A stretch of DNA of 64,000 bases from Actinomycetota bacterium (GTDB lineage Bacteria > Actinomycetota > CADDZG01 > JAHWKV01 > JAOPZY01), in assembly GCA_035765775.1 (NCBI GenBank), contig DASTWV010000055.1, forward strand, positions 144,756 through 208,755, given 5' to 3'. The first letter of the stretch is position 1. Every line of letters starts with the position of its first letter. Positions 16,993 to 27,251 of this stretch are shown in pieces. The translations under genes and the position numbers were made by a program. Under the pieces are notes generated by a model that made no database searches, was not told the DNA's origin, and was given only the letters and a program-made list of their open reading frames with translations.

Positions 16993-18243
16993 GTGGGCGA
17001 AAGCAGCAGTGCCTGGGAGAGCGCGCTCGAGTATTTCGACGCCGCCGCCGACCTCATGGACCTGGAGGAGGGCATCCACGCCATACTCCGGGCCCCCAAA
17101 CGCTCCTTGATAGTGTCGGTCCCGGTCCGGATGGACGGCGGCGACGTGCAGGTCTTCACCGGCTACCGGGTCCACCACGATGTCACCCGGGGGCCGGCCA
17201 AGGGTGGGATCCGCTACCACCCCACGGTGTCCCTGGACGACGTCAAGGCGCTGGCCATGGCGATGACGTGGAAGTGCGCCGTGGTCAACCTCCCGTACGG
17301 CGGCGCCAAGGGTGGCATCACGGTGGACACCACCACGATGTCGATGGGCGAGATCGAACGGATGACCCGGCGCTACGCCTCCGAGATCCTGCCGCTGATC
17401 GGCCCGAACAAGGACATCCCGGCGCCCGACCTCAACACCGACGAGCAGATCCTGGCCTGGATGATGGACACCTACTCGGTGAACGTCGGCCACTCCGTCC
17501 CCGAGGTGGTCACCGGCAAGCCGGTGTCGATCGGCGGCTCCGAGGGCCGGGCCGAGGCCACCGGCCGGGGCGTCATGTACCAGGTCCTCTCGGCGCTCAA
17601 GACGCTGGGGACGGGGGTCGAGGGCGTCCGGGTGGCCGTGCAGGGTTTCGGGAAGGTGGGGGGCAGCGTCGCCCGGCTGCTGCACCGGCAGGGCTGCCAG
17701 GTGGTGGCGATCTCCGACGTCTCCGGCGGGGTCGTCAACCGGCACGGGCTGGATCCCGACGCCATCGAGCGCCACCGGCGGGAGACCGGGGAGCTTGCCG
17801 GCTGCCCCGGGACCGATCCGGTCAGCAACGCCGACCTGCTGGAGCTGGACGTGGACGTGCTGGTGCCAGCCGCGGTGGAGGGCGTGCTCACCGAGCGGAA
17901 CGCCGACCGGGTCCGCGCCCGCCTGGTGGTGGAGGCGGCGAACGGCCCCACCACGCCCGCGGCGGACCGCATCCTCAACGAGCGGGGCGTGCTGATCGTC
18001 CCCGACGTCCTGGCCAACGCCGGCGGGGTGGTGGTGTCCTACTTCGAGTGGGTGCAGGACCTGCAGGCCTACTTCTGGTCCGAGGAGGAGGTCAACGCCC
18101 GCCTGCGCCAGATCATGGAGCGGGCGTTCCTCGACGTCTTCGCCACAGCCCAGGCGAAGAAGTGGACCACCCGGGAGGCCGCCATGGTGGTGGGCGTGTC
18201 CCGGGTGGCTGAAGCCTGGCGGGTGCGGGGCCTGTACCCGTAG
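16993..18243 (+). CDS. gdhA: Glu/Leu/Phe/Val dehydrogenase (glutamate dehydrogenase)
   Basis: 416 residues from GTG 16993, preceded by AGCGGGGGCAG. The active-site region is intact: GPAKGGIRYHP, the KCAVVNLPYGGAKGGI lysine motif and PAPDLNTDEQILAWMMD, followed by the Rossmann-fold NAD(P) domain with VQGFGKVGGSVARLL. It interconverts glutamate and 2-oxoglutarate with ammonia. Together with glutamine synthetase and glnE nearby it makes this a nitrogen-assimilation neighbourhood. An upstream in-frame Gly/Ser-rich stretch is probably untranslated leader. Confidence 0.92.
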   Translation: MGESSSAWESALEYFDAAADLMDLEEGIHAILRAPKRSLIVSVPVRMDGGDVQVFTGYRVHHDVTRGPAKGGIRYHPTVSLDDVKALAMAMTWKCAVVNLPYGGAKGGITVDTTTMSMGEIERMTRRYASEILPLIGPNKDIPAPDLNTDEQILAWMMDTYSVNVGHSVPEVVTGKPVSIGGSEGRAEATGRGVMYQVLSALKTLGTGVEGVRVAVQGFGKVGGSVARLLHRQGCQVVAISDVSGGVVNRHGLDPDAIERHRRETGELAGCPGTDPVSNADLLELDVDVLVPAAVEGVLTERNADRVRARLVVEAANGPTTPAADRILNERGVLIVPDVLANAGGVVVSYFEWVQDLQAYFWSEEEVNARLRQIMERAFLDVFATAQAKKWTTREAAMVVGVSRVAEAWRVRGLYP

Positions 18244-18346
18244 GAGCTCCGGTGGTTGCAATGGGCGGCCCGGATGCCTAAGCTGGCTGGAAACCACACC
18301 CGTGTAGTTCGAGTTCGGCTGGGTGACTGCTGGTGAGGGGGCCGCC

Positions 18347-18631
18347 GTGAGCGAAGAGCAGGACACCCCCGGCTTCGGGGACCGTGAGAAAGAGATCCTC
18401 GAGTTCGAGCGCTTCTGGTGGAAGTACGCCGGCGCCAAAGAGCGGGCCATAAAGGACAACCTCGGGATGTCCGCCACCCGGTATTACCAGTTGCTGAACC
18501 TGATCATCGACATGCCCGACGCCGTGGCCTACGACCCGATCCTCGTCAAGCGCCTCCAGCGCCTGCGGGCGTTCCGCCAGCGGGAGCGGGTGGCCCGCCG
18601 CCTGGGGATCCAGCTGTCGGGCCAGTCGTAG
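18347..18631 (+). CDS. DUF3263 domain protein
   Basis: 94 residues from GTG 18347 with GGTGAGGGGG upstream; a GTG 24 bases earlier is also possible. The core REKEILEFERFWWKYAGAKERAIKDNLGMSATRYYQLLNLII is typical of the actinobacterial DUF3263 family. It resembles a helix-turn-helix (SATRYYQLLNLIID), so DNA binding is likely but unproven. It stands alone between the glutamate dehydrogenase and the toxin-antitoxin pair. Confidence 0.82.
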   Translation: MSEEQDTPGFGDREKEILEFERFWWKYAGAKERAIKDNLGMSATRYYQLLNLIIDMPDAVAYDPILVKRLQRLRAFRQRERVARRLGIQLSGQS

Positions 18632-18695
18632 CGTCGCCCGCCGGCGCGGGATGCTCCCCATGGCGCGGATGGCCTGAGGCTGCATTGCACTTTGC

Positions 18696-18701
18696 TACAC
18701 T
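18696..18701 (+). promoter_or_regulatory. -10 box giving a probable leaderless transcript of the antitoxin gene
   Basis: TACACT ends six bases before the ATG at 18708, the spacing seen for leaderless mRNAs, which are common in actinobacteria. No convincing -35 was found, and no ribosome site precedes the ATG. The adjacent palindromic TGCATTGCA (18681-18689) could be where the antitoxin binds. Confidence 0.4.
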
Positions 18702-18707
18702 CAGCGC

Positions 18708-18956
18708 ATGGCGCAACTTGTTACCCGCATAAGCGACAAGCTGGCGGGCGAGGTGGACGCCCTCGTGGCCGCGGGCGAGGTGCGAAGTCGCTCGGAGGCT
18801 GTCCGCCTGGGCCTCGAGCATCTGGTCGACCACTTTCGACGCGCACGCATTGGTGCAGCCCTTGTCGAGGGCTACCGCAGAATGCCGCAGACCGAAGAGG
18901 AGTTGGCCTGGACCGACCAGGCGACGGTCGCCATGATCAATGAAGAGTCGTGGTAG
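18708..18956 (+). CDS. Ribbon-helix-helix antitoxin of a MazEF/PemIK-type pair
   Basis: 82 residues. The N-terminus MAQLVTRISDKLAGEVDAL plus SRSEAVRLGLEHLVDHFRR is a ribbon-helix-helix DNA-binding fold. The acidic C-terminal tail (TEEELAWTDQATVAMINEESW) is the sort of segment that wraps and blocks the toxin. It overlaps the toxin gene by 7 bp, which ensures coupled translation. It would normally repress its own promoter alone and with the toxin. Confidence 0.82.
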   Translation: MAQLVTRISDKLAGEVDALVAAGEVRSRSEAVRLGLEHLVDHFRRARIGAALVEGYRRMPQTEEELAWTDQATVAMINEESW

Positions 18957-19273
18957 CGGGTACGCCCACACCCCGGCAGGGCGACATCTGGTGGGCCGAG
19001 GCGGAGGACAAGCGCCGGCCCGTGCTGATCATCACGCGATCGGAGGCGATCCCGGTCTTGGCCGCGATCGTTGTGGCGCCTATCACCACCACCATCCGGG
19101 GCATCCCTACGGAGATCGCGGTCGGGTCAGCCGAAGGGCTGCCCGCCGATTCTGCGGCTTCCTTCGACAACCTTCAGCCCATCCGACGGGGCTTTTTGAC
19201 CGTGCGGATGGGGGAACTCGGCATCCGGCGCACCGAGATCTGCTCCGCCCTCGAGGCTTTGGCCGACTGCTAG
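18950..19273 (+). CDS. mazF: MazF/PemK-type endoribonuclease toxin
   Basis: 107 residues from GTG 18950. The PemK-fold landmarks are visible: RQGDIWWAEAEDKRRPVLIITR at the N-terminus, VVAPITTTIRGIPTEIAV in the middle and FDNLQPIRRGFLTVRMGEL towards the end. MazF toxins cut mRNA at short sequences and stop growth when the antitoxin is lost. The pair sits between housekeeping genes and shows no sign of a mobile element. Confidence 0.88.
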   Translation: MVAGTPTPRQGDIWWAEAEDKRRPVLIITRSEAIPVLAAIVVAPITTTIRGIPTEIAVGSAEGLPADSAASFDNLQPIRRGFLTVRMGELGIRRTEICSALEALADC

Positions 19274-19286
19274 CGGCACCGGGGCG

Positions 19287-19306
19287 CCCGGCGCGTGGGC
19301 GCCGGG
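19287..19306 (+). terminator. 8-bp GC hairpin after the toxin gene
   Basis: CCCGGCGC and GCGCCGGG pair perfectly around GTGG between the toxin stop and the thrC start. There is no T-run, so termination would be inefficient or of the non-canonical type proposed for GC-rich genomes. Confidence 0.35.
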
Positions 19307-19351
19307 TAGCATGGGGGGGCCGTTCCTTCCCCGTGAGCCGGGAGGCTCCGC

Positions 19352-20599
19352 ATGGCCCATGTGCTCAACCTGACCTGCCGGGAGTGCGGGCGGACCTACC
19401 CCGTCGGCCCCGTGCATGTGTGCGACTTCTGCTTCGGCCCCCTGGAGCCGGCCTACGACTACGCCGCCATAGCCGCCACGGTGAGCCGGGAGAGCATCGC
19501 CGCCGGGCCGCAGACCATCTGGCGCTACGCCGGTCTCCTTCCCATAGAGGACGGGGTCGAACGGGTGGACCTCGGCACCGGCTGCACCCCCCTCGTCCGG
19601 GCCGACCACCTGGCCAGGCAGCTGGGCATCGCCGAGCTCTACCTGAAGAACGACATGGCCAACCCCACCCACTCCTTCAAGGACCGGGTGGTGACCGTGG
19701 CGCTGACCGCCGCCCGGGCGATGGGCTTCACGACGGTGGCGTGCGCCTCCACCGGCAACCTCGCCAACTCGGTGGCCGCCCACGCCGCCCGGATGGGGCT
19801 CAAGGCCTTCGTGTTCATCCCCGCCGACCTCGAAGCCGCCAAGATCGTGACCACCGCGGTGTACGGGGCGACCGTCGTGGCGGTCAAGGGCAACTACGAC
19901 CAGGTCAACCGGTTGTGCTCCGAGGTCGCCCAGACCCAGCACTGGGCCTTCGTCAATGTCAACCTGCGCCCGTTCTACTCGGAGGGGTCCAAGACGCTGG
20001 CCTTCGAGGTGACCGAGCAGCTGGGCTGGGAGGCGCCCGAGCACGTCGTCGTGCCGGCGGCGTCCGGGTCGCTGCTGACCAAGGTGCACCGGGGACTGTC
20101 TGAGTTGCACAAGGTGGGGCTCCTGGAGCAGGCACCCGCCACCAGCATCCACCTGGCGCAGGCGCTGGGCTGCAGCCCCATCGTGGGGGCGGTGCAGTCC
20201 GGGACGGACCACATCCGGCCGGTGAAGCCGAACACCATTGCCAAGTCGCTCGCCATCGGGAACCCGGCCGACGGCTACTACGCTTCCAAGATCGTGCGCC
20301 GCACCGAGGGCCGGGCCGAGTCGGTGACCGACGAGGAGATCATCGCCGCCATCCGCCTGCTGGCTTCCACCGAGGGGCTGTTCACCGAGACCGCCGGCGG
20401 GGTGACCATCGGCGCCCTGGCCAAGATGGCCGCGGCCGGCGCGTTTGCCGATGGGGGCCGGGTGGTGGCCCTCATCACCGGGATGGGACTCAAGACCGCC
20501 GAGGCGCTGCAGGACCGGGTGGGGCCGACCGTGGAGATCCAGCCCGAGCTGGAGGCCTTCGAGGAGGCTCTCGGATTCCTGGAAGACCCGGCGCGGTAG
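19352..20599 (+). CDS. thrC: Threonine synthase
   Basis: 415 residues. It starts with a small zinc ribbon (CRECG and CDFCF, about 9-30). The PLP-fold type II enzyme follows, with the cofactor lysine Lys110 in NPTHSFKDR, the substrate-binding ACASTGNLANSVAAH and a Gly-rich phosphate-cup region near VVPAASGSLLTK. It converts phosphohomoserine to threonine. A MoaD/ThiS-like gene follows after 10 bp, then groEL. From memory the same order occurs in other actinobacteria. The sulfur carrier may serve another pathway or modify amino acid synthesis. Confidence 0.93.
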   Translation: MAHVLNLTCRECGRTYPVGPVHVCDFCFGPLEPAYDYAAIAATVSRESIAAGPQTIWRYAGLLPIEDGVERVDLGTGCTPLVRADHLARQLGIAELYLKNDMANPTHSFKDRVVTVALTAARAMGFTTVACASTGNLANSVAAHAARMGLKAFVFIPADLEAAKIVTTAVYGATVVAVKGNYDQVNRLCSEVAQTQHWAFVNVNLRPFYSEGSKTLAFEVTEQLGWEAPEHVVVPAASGSLLTKVHRGLSELHKVGLLEQAPATSIHLAQALGCSPIVGAVQSGTDHIRPVKPNTIAKSLAIGNPADGYYASKIVRRTEGRAESVTDEEIIAAIRLLASTEGLFTETAGGVTIGALAKMAAAGAFADGGRVVALITGMGLKTAEALQDRVGPTVEIQPELEAFEEALGFLEDPAR

Positions 20600-20609
20600 A
20601 TTGGCGGCC

Positions 20610-20885
20610 ATGGCCACCCGAGTGAAGATCCCCACCCAGCTGCGCCAGCTCACCGGCGGCGAGACCGAGCTGGAGGTCACCGCAGGCTCGATCCGGGAGC
20701 TGCTGGCCTCGCTCAACTCCAGCCACCCGGAACTGGTGGAGCGGGTCCTGGGCGAGGACGGCGAGATCCGGCGCTTCGTGAACGTGTACGTCGGCGACGA
20801 GGACGTGCGCTTCCTGGACGGCCTGGACACCCCGCTGACCGACAGCGAAGTGGTGTCGATCCTGCCGGCGGTGGCCGGGGGCTGA
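20610..20885 (+). CDS. MoaD/ThiS-family ubiquitin-like sulfur carrier
   Basis: 91 residues ending in PAVAGG, the diglycine tail that is adenylated and thiocarboxylated in this family. The beta-grasp pattern (VKIPTQLRQLTGG, VEVTAGSIRELL-like segment, VNVYVGDEDVRFL) fits. It starts 10 bp after thrC and is presumably in the same transcript. It could deliver sulfur to cysteine, thiamine, molybdopterin or tRNA; no partner JAMM protease, ThiF/MoeB or CysM is adjacent. A separate MoaD exists as a MoaD-MoaE fusion at 61065-61808, so a non-molybdopterin role is more likely. Confidence 0.85.
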   Translation: MATRVKIPTQLRQLTGGETELEVTAGSIRELLASLNSSHPELVERVLGEDGEIRRFVNVYVGDEDVRFLDGLDTPLTDSEVVSILPAVAGG

Positions 20886-20968
20886 GCCCCGCAGGTCCCC
20901 CGCACGTCCCCCGCACGTCCCCGTAGGTCGCTTCGCCGGAAATTCTGTCCGGTCTGGGGAGATGCCAG

Positions 20969-20997
20969 TTGCAAAGACCCGGTTAGCACTCTATGTT
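20969..20997 (+). promoter_or_regulatory. Sigma-A-type promoter of groEL
   Basis: TTGCAA (20969-20974) and TATGTT (20992-20997) are separated by 17 bp, the ideal spacing. The -10 box lies within the spacer of the CIRCE element, so repressor binding would block polymerase. Confidence 0.7.
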
Positions 20998-21009
20998 AGT
21001 GAGTGCTAA
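20983..21009 (+). promoter_or_regulatory. CIRCE operator (HrcA-binding site) upstream of groEL
   Basis: TTAGCACTC (20983-20991), nine bases, then GAGTGCTAA (21001-21009): a perfect match to the CIRCE consensus. HrcA bound here represses groE genes and releases on heat shock. It lies 78 bp upstream of the groEL start and overlaps the -10 box. Confidence 0.96.
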
Positions 21010-21087
21010 CACTCTCAGCCTCCAGTTGCGAGTCTGGAGGGTGCACCGGCACATCGGCAACGGCAACGCCTACCACAGGAGGGACAC

Positions 21088-22719
<1,632 letters not shown>

Positions 22720-22742
22720 TCCCGTTTCGCGGTTCAGAACTC

Positions 22743-22770
22743 CCCGGGGGCCGGCTTGCCGGCCCCCGGG
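22743..22770 (+). terminator. Strong GC hairpin after groEL
   Basis: CCCGGGGGCCGGC and GCCGGCCCCCGGG form a 13-bp stem with almost no loop, starting 23 bp after the groEL stop. There is no T-run, but the position and strength make it the likely end of the groEL transcript. Confidence 0.6.
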
Positions 22771-22858
22771 CCGCGCCCGGGGTGCGGTGCGGCGCGGCGG
22801 CATCGGCGACGGCGGCCGGTCCGGCCGGTCGGGCCGAGCTCTGGCGGCCGGCCCTCCC

Positions 22859-23941
22859 TCAGGCGCCCGGGCGCAGGCTCTCGGCCAACTGGCGGAGGAT
22901 GTCCCACGCCGTGGGGTCCAACAGCTCGGCTTCCACCAGCACATCCCAGGCGCCGTCCAGCAGGCGGGAGATCTCGGCCCGTACGGCCGCCTCCGCCCCC
23001 GAGGCCGACACCGCTGCCCGCACGGCGGCCAGGTCGGCCGCTGAGGCGTGCGGGTTCCCCCAGCGCCCGGCGATCGCCTCCCGGTCAGCGGCCGACGCCG
23101 TCTCCAGCGCCCGGGCGACCAGCACGGTGGGCTTGCCCCGGCGGAGGTCGGATTCCACGTCCTTGCCGGTGGCCGCCGGGTCGCCGTACAGGCCGATCAG
23201 CTCGTCGGCCAGGAAGAATGCCTCCCCGACCGCCACTGCCCAGCGGTCGAGGGCGGCGGGGATCGATGGGTCACCGCCGGCCAGGGCGGCCCCGAACGCC
23301 ACCGGCCCGGCCACGCTGTAGCCGGCGGTCTTCAGGCGCTCGATGCGCACCGCGTCGCTCGCGGGCACCGGGCGGCCCGAGCTCTGCGCCAGGTCCAGGT
23401 ACTGGCCGGTCACCGCCTGCAGCCGCATCAGGGCCAGCGGCCCGGACGCCCGGGCCAGCGCCTCGGGGGAGAACCCGGAGCGGGCCAACATGGCATCGGA
23501 CAGCACGAGGGCCAGGTCGCCGGCCAGCACGGCGATCGAGACGCCGTAGGCGTCGGCATCCCGCTCGTGGCCTGCGGCCCGGCGCTCGGAGGCCAGCCGG
23601 CGGTGGAGGGCCGGGTGGCCGCGGCGCAGGGTGGCCTGGTCCATGACGTCGTCGTGGAGGATGGCGAAGGTGTGCAGCAGCTCCAGGCTGCCGGCAGCCC
23701 GCAGGATGGCGCTCTCCGCCCCCCGGCCCCCGCACGCCCGGTAGGCACACCAGCACAGGACCGGCCGGAGGCGCTTGCCGCCCGCCGCCCCGGCCCCCTC
23801 CACCAGGTCCAGGAGGGGGGTCGAACCGGGGGCCATCTGCTCCATGGCACCACGCCGCTCGGCGAGGAATCCGGCGGTGGCGGCGTCGAGGGCGGCCCGG
23901 AGCTCGGCGAGGGCTGAGGACGGGTCGCGGGGGGTCGTCAT
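22859..23941 (-). CDS. Polyprenyl (geranylgeranyl-type) diphosphate synthase
   Basis: 360 residues. GGKRLRPVLC near residue 55, the first aspartate-rich motif LHDDVMD and the second region FFLADELIGLYGD followed by KDVESDLRRGKPT are all visible. The second motif is slightly altered (DE instead of DD), a conservative change. It condenses isopentenyl diphosphate units into an all-trans prenyl diphosphate used for quinone tails, carotenoids or lipids; chain length cannot be told. It converges on groEL and diverges from the cytochrome oxidase operon. Confidence 0.88.
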   Translation of the reverse strand: MTTPRDPSSALAELRAALDAATAGFLAERRGAMEQMAPGSTPLLDLVEGAGAAGGKRLRPVLCWCAYRACGGRGAESAILRAAGSLELLHTFAILHDDVMDQATLRRGHPALHRRLASERRAAGHERDADAYGVSIAVLAGDLALVLSDAMLARSGFSPEALARASGPLALMRLQAVTGQYLDLAQSSGRPVPASDAVRIERLKTAGYSVAGPVAFGAALAGGDPSIPAALDRWAVAVGEAFFLADELIGLYGDPAATGKDVESDLRRGKPTVLVARALETASAADREAIAGRWGNPHASAADLAAVRAAVSASGAEAAVRAEISRLLDGAWDVLVEAELLDPTAWDILRQLAESLRPGA

Positions 23942-24097
23942 GCGGCCGGGCAGCGTATCAGCCGCACGTTTCCAGCCCGCAGCGGAGCGGCAGGCAAACG
24001 GCCCCTCACGTGCGCAGACATGCGGTTCCGACCCTGCCTCAAGCTGCCGTTGATCCCACCTTCATCATCGTGTGGGCTTCTGCTAGCATGCCGCACC

Positions 24098-25261
24098 GTG
24101 ACTCCGCCGCCACGCCGCTCCGCCCGCAACGGGAGTGAGGGAGCCGCCCATTCCCCCGGCACAAAGAAAGGCCGTTCGCTGCGCGCGCGGCTGGTGCTGC
24201 TGGGCGCCGCCGTTCTGTGTCTCTTCCTGACCGCCTGCATGGGCGGCCCCCAGAGTTCGCTGCAGGCCTCGGGGTCCTACGCCCGCAGCGCCGACCGCCT
24301 CTTCGAGGGCGTCTTCATCATCGTCGCCATTGTCTTCGTGCTGGTCGAGGGGGCCATCGTCGTCTTCCTCATCAAGTACCGGGAGCGTGACCCCAACGAC
24401 CTCCCCGTCCAGGTCCACGGCCACACCCGGGCCGAGGTGATCTGGACGGTCATCCCGGCGGTCATTCTCGCCGGCGTGGCGATCCCGACGGTCAAGATGA
24501 TCTTCGACTTCGCCCGGGTGCCCCCGAAGGCGGACCGGGTCGATGTGTGCATCACCGGCCACCAGTGGTGGTGGGAGTACCAGTACGTGAAGGACCCCGG
24601 CGACGCCTGCCCGGCCCAGGGCCTGCCCAGCAACGACGTCGCCGTCACCACCGCCAACGAGTTGGTCCTCCCGACCCACAAGAGCATCTACCTGACGCTG
24701 AACTCGATCGACGTCATCCACGCCTTCTGGGTGCCCCAGCTGAACGGCAAGCAGGACGTGGTCCCCGGCCACACCAACCACATGACCATCGAGGCCGACA
24801 ACCCGGGTACCTACTACGGCCAGTGCAGCCAGTACTGCGGCACGTCGCACGCCAACATGCGCCTGCGGGCGGTGGCCCTGACTCCCGACGCCTACCAGAG
24901 CTGGCTCTCCCAGCAGGCCCAGCCGGCGGTCACCCCCACCGCCACCGACGCCCAGGCCGGGGCCGACCTGTTCGTCAACGGCCGCAACAACACCGGCGTG
25001 TTCGCCTCCAAGGGCCAGCCCGCCTGCTCCAACTGCCACGCCATCGACGGCACCACTGCCGCCGGGCAGAAGGGGCCGAACCTCACCCACGTCTTCACCC
25101 GCCAGGCGTTCGCCGGCGACACCTTCGACATGAACCCCGAGAACCTGAAGCTGTGGCTGGAGGACCCGCCCAAGATGAAGCCCGGCGTGGACATGCCCAA
25201 CCTGGGGTTGACCCCCCAGGAGGTCAACGATCTGGTGGCGTACCTCGAGACCCTGAAGTAG
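24098..25261 (+). CDS. ctaC: Cytochrome c oxidase subunit II with fused cytochrome c (caa3 type)
   Basis: 387 residues from GTG 24098. It has a lipoprotein-type signal (LFLTAC, Cys47), two membrane helices, a cupredoxin CuA domain with CSQYCGTSHANM and the upstream His in DVIHAFW, and a C-terminal cytochrome c domain with the heme site CSNCH. Electrons enter at the heme c, pass to CuA and on to subunit I. A -10-like TAGCAT ends nine bases before the GTG, so the message may be nearly leaderless. It is the first gene of the oxidase operon. An upstream in-frame start at 24020 would add residues that do not look like a signal peptide. Confidence 0.95.
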   Translation: MTPPPRRSARNGSEGAAHSPGTKKGRSLRARLVLLGAAVLCLFLTACMGGPQSSLQASGSYARSADRLFEGVFIIVAIVFVLVEGAIVVFLIKYRERDPNDLPVQVHGHTRAEVIWTVIPAVILAGVAIPTVKMIFDFARVPPKADRVDVCITGHQWWWEYQYVKDPGDACPAQGLPSNDVAVTTANELVLPTHKSIYLTLNSIDVIHAFWVPQLNGKQDVVPGHTNHMTIEADNPGTYYGQCSQYCGTSHANMRLRAVALTPDAYQSWLSQQAQPAVTPTATDAQAGADLFVNGRNNTGVFASKGQPACSNCHAIDGTTAAGQKGPNLTHVFTRQAFAGDTFDMNPENLKLWLEDPPKMKPGVDMPNLGLTPQEVNDLVAYLETLK

Positions 25262-25352
25262 CAGGACGCGCGAGGATGCGGGTAGGAACGGAATCGGCAG
25301 ACGGAATCGGCAACACGGGAGCGGCGATGAGAGACAGAAAGGGGGACGGGAT

Positions 25353-27251
25353 ATGGCAACGGTAGCTGCCGAAGGCGGGCTGCTGCGCAGGCCCCTCGCC
25401 AAGTCCGGGTTCTCCAGCTGGATCACGACTGCCGACCACAAGCGGATCGGGATCCTGTACGGCTACACGGCCTTCTTCTTCTTCCTGATCGGGGGGTGCG
25501 AGGCCCTCCTGATCCGCCTGCAGCTGGCCCGGCCCAACGGCACGGTCCTGACGGCGAACCAGTACAACACGCTGTTCACCATGCACGGCCTGACCATGAT
25601 CTTCCTGGTGGTCATGCCGCTGTCGGCGTCGCTGTTCAACTACATGATCCCGCTGATGATCGGCGCCCGGGACGTCGCCTTCCCCCGGCTGAACGCCTTC
25701 AGCTACTGGGTGTTCCTGTCGGGAGGCATCTTCTTGTACTCCAGCTTCGTCTTCGGCGGCGCCCCCAACGGCGGGTGGTTCGGCTACGCCCCGCTCACCT
25801 CGCTGTATTCGCCCGGCCACGGCCTGACCTTCTACGCCCTCGGCCTCCAGATGCTGGGTATCGCCTCGATCGCCTCGGCGGCCAACTTCATCACCACCAT
25901 CCTCAACCTGCGGGCACCGGGCATGACGCTCATGCGGATGCCGGTGTTCGTCTGGATGACCCTGGTGACGTCGTTCCTGCTGCTGTTCGCCATGCCGGTC
26001 ATCGCCGTGGCCCTGTTCCAGCTGGCCTTCGACCGGCTGTGGCACTCGAACTTCTACAACATCGCCGCCGGGGGTGACCCGCTGCTCTGGCAGCACCTGT
26101 TCTGGATCTTCGGCCACCCGGAGGTGTACATCCTCATCTTGCCCGCCATGGGTGTGGTGTCCGAGATCCTGCCGGTGTTCTCCCGCAAGCCCCTCTTCGG
26201 CTATTCGGCGGTGGTGTTCTCCGGCATCTTCATCGGGTTCATGGGATGGGGCGTGTGGGCGCACCACATGTTCACCGTCGGGCTGGGGCCCTACGCCAAC
26301 TCCGCCTTCGCGGTGTCCACCATGTTCATCGCCGTGCCCACGGGCGTGAAGATCTTCAACTGGACCGCCACCTTATGGCGGGGGTCGATCCGGTTCCGAA
26401 CACCCTTGTTATTCGCCGTCGGCATGGTGGCGATGTTCGTGATCGGCGGCCTCTCCGGCGTCACGCACTCGCTGGTGCCTTCGGACTACGAGCAGCACGA
26501 CACCTACTACATCGTCGCCCACTTCCACTACGTGCTCTTCGGTGGAGCGATCTTCGGGCTGTTCGCCGGGTTCTACTACTGGTTCCCGAAGGTGACGGGC
26601 AAGATGATGAACGAGCGCCTGGGCAAGATCCACTTCTGGTGGATGCTCATCGCCTTCAACCTGACGTTCTTCCCCATGCACATGCTCGGCCTCCAGGGCC
26701 AGCCCCGGCGGACCTACATCTACCCGTCCAACATGGGCTGGGGGAGCTACAACATGACCGAGACCATCGGGGCCTTCCTTATCGCAGGCTCCATGCTGGT
26801 GTTCATCTACAACTGGGTGGTGTCCAAGCGGAAGGGCACCATCGCCGGGCGGGACCCGTGGGACGCCCGCACCCTGGAGTGGAGCATCCCGTCGCCGCCG
26901 CCGGAGCACAACTTCGACGACATCCCCCATGTGCACAACCGGGATGACCTCTGGCACCGCAAGTACGCCGAGGGCCCCAGCGGCAAGCCCGTACCCATCC
27001 CGGTGGGGGCCGCCGAGGAGCACGACGCGGGCGAGGACCATGCGGTGGGGCACATCCACATGCCGTCGCCGTCCTACTGGCCGGTGCTGGCCGCCTTCGG
27101 GCTGCCGGTGTTCGCCTGGAGCCTGATCTTCCACCTGTACGTCGGGGACGCACTGGGCCTGCTCATGCTCTTCTCGGGCATGTACGGCTGGGTCTTCGAG
27201 CCGCTGGCCGAGCCCAGCGGTGACCACGGGGTTCTGGAGGGTGCGCACTAA
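25353..27251 (+). CDS. ctaD: Cytochrome c oxidase subunit I
   Basis: 632 residues, longer than the usual 530-560. The heme and copper ligands are present: FTMHGLTM, WIFGHPEVYILILP (His-Tyr cross-link), WAHHMFTVG and HDTYYIVAHFHYV. It is the O2-reducing, proton-pumping core. The additional ~80 C-terminal residues carry a His/Asp-rich loop and two extra hydrophobic segments (YWPVLAAFGLPVFAWSLIF; LGLLMLFSGMYGWVF), which may replace part of a small subunit. It has a ribosome site (AAAGGGGGACGGGAT) and its stop overlaps the next start by one base. Confidence 0.96.
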   Translation: MATVAAEGGLLRRPLAKSGFSSWITTADHKRIGILYGYTAFFFFLIGGCEALLIRLQLARPNGTVLTANQYNTLFTMHGLTMIFLVVMPLSASLFNYMIPLMIGARDVAFPRLNAFSYWVFLSGGIFLYSSFVFGGAPNGGWFGYAPLTSLYSPGHGLTFYALGLQMLGIASIASAANFITTILNLRAPGMTLMRMPVFVWMTLVTSFLLLFAMPVIAVALFQLAFDRLWHSNFYNIAAGGDPLLWQHLFWIFGHPEVYILILPAMGVVSEILPVFSRKPLFGYSAVVFSGIFIGFMGWGVWAHHMFTVGLGPYANSAFAVSTMFIAVPTGVKIFNWTATLWRGSIRFRTPLLFAVGMVAMFVIGGLSGVTHSLVPSDYEQHDTYYIVAHFHYVLFGGAIFGLFAGFYYWFPKVTGKMMNERLGKIHFWWMLIAFNLTFFPMHMLGLQGQPRRTYIYPSNMGWGSYNMTETIGAFLIAGSMLVFIYNWVVSKRKGTIAGRDPWDARTLEWSIPSPPPEHNFDDIPHVHNRDDLWHRKYAEGPSGKPVPIPVGAAEEHDAGEDHAVGHIHMPSPSYWPVLAAFGLPVFAWSLIFHLYVGDALGLLMLFSGMYGWVFEPLAEPSGDHGVLEGAH

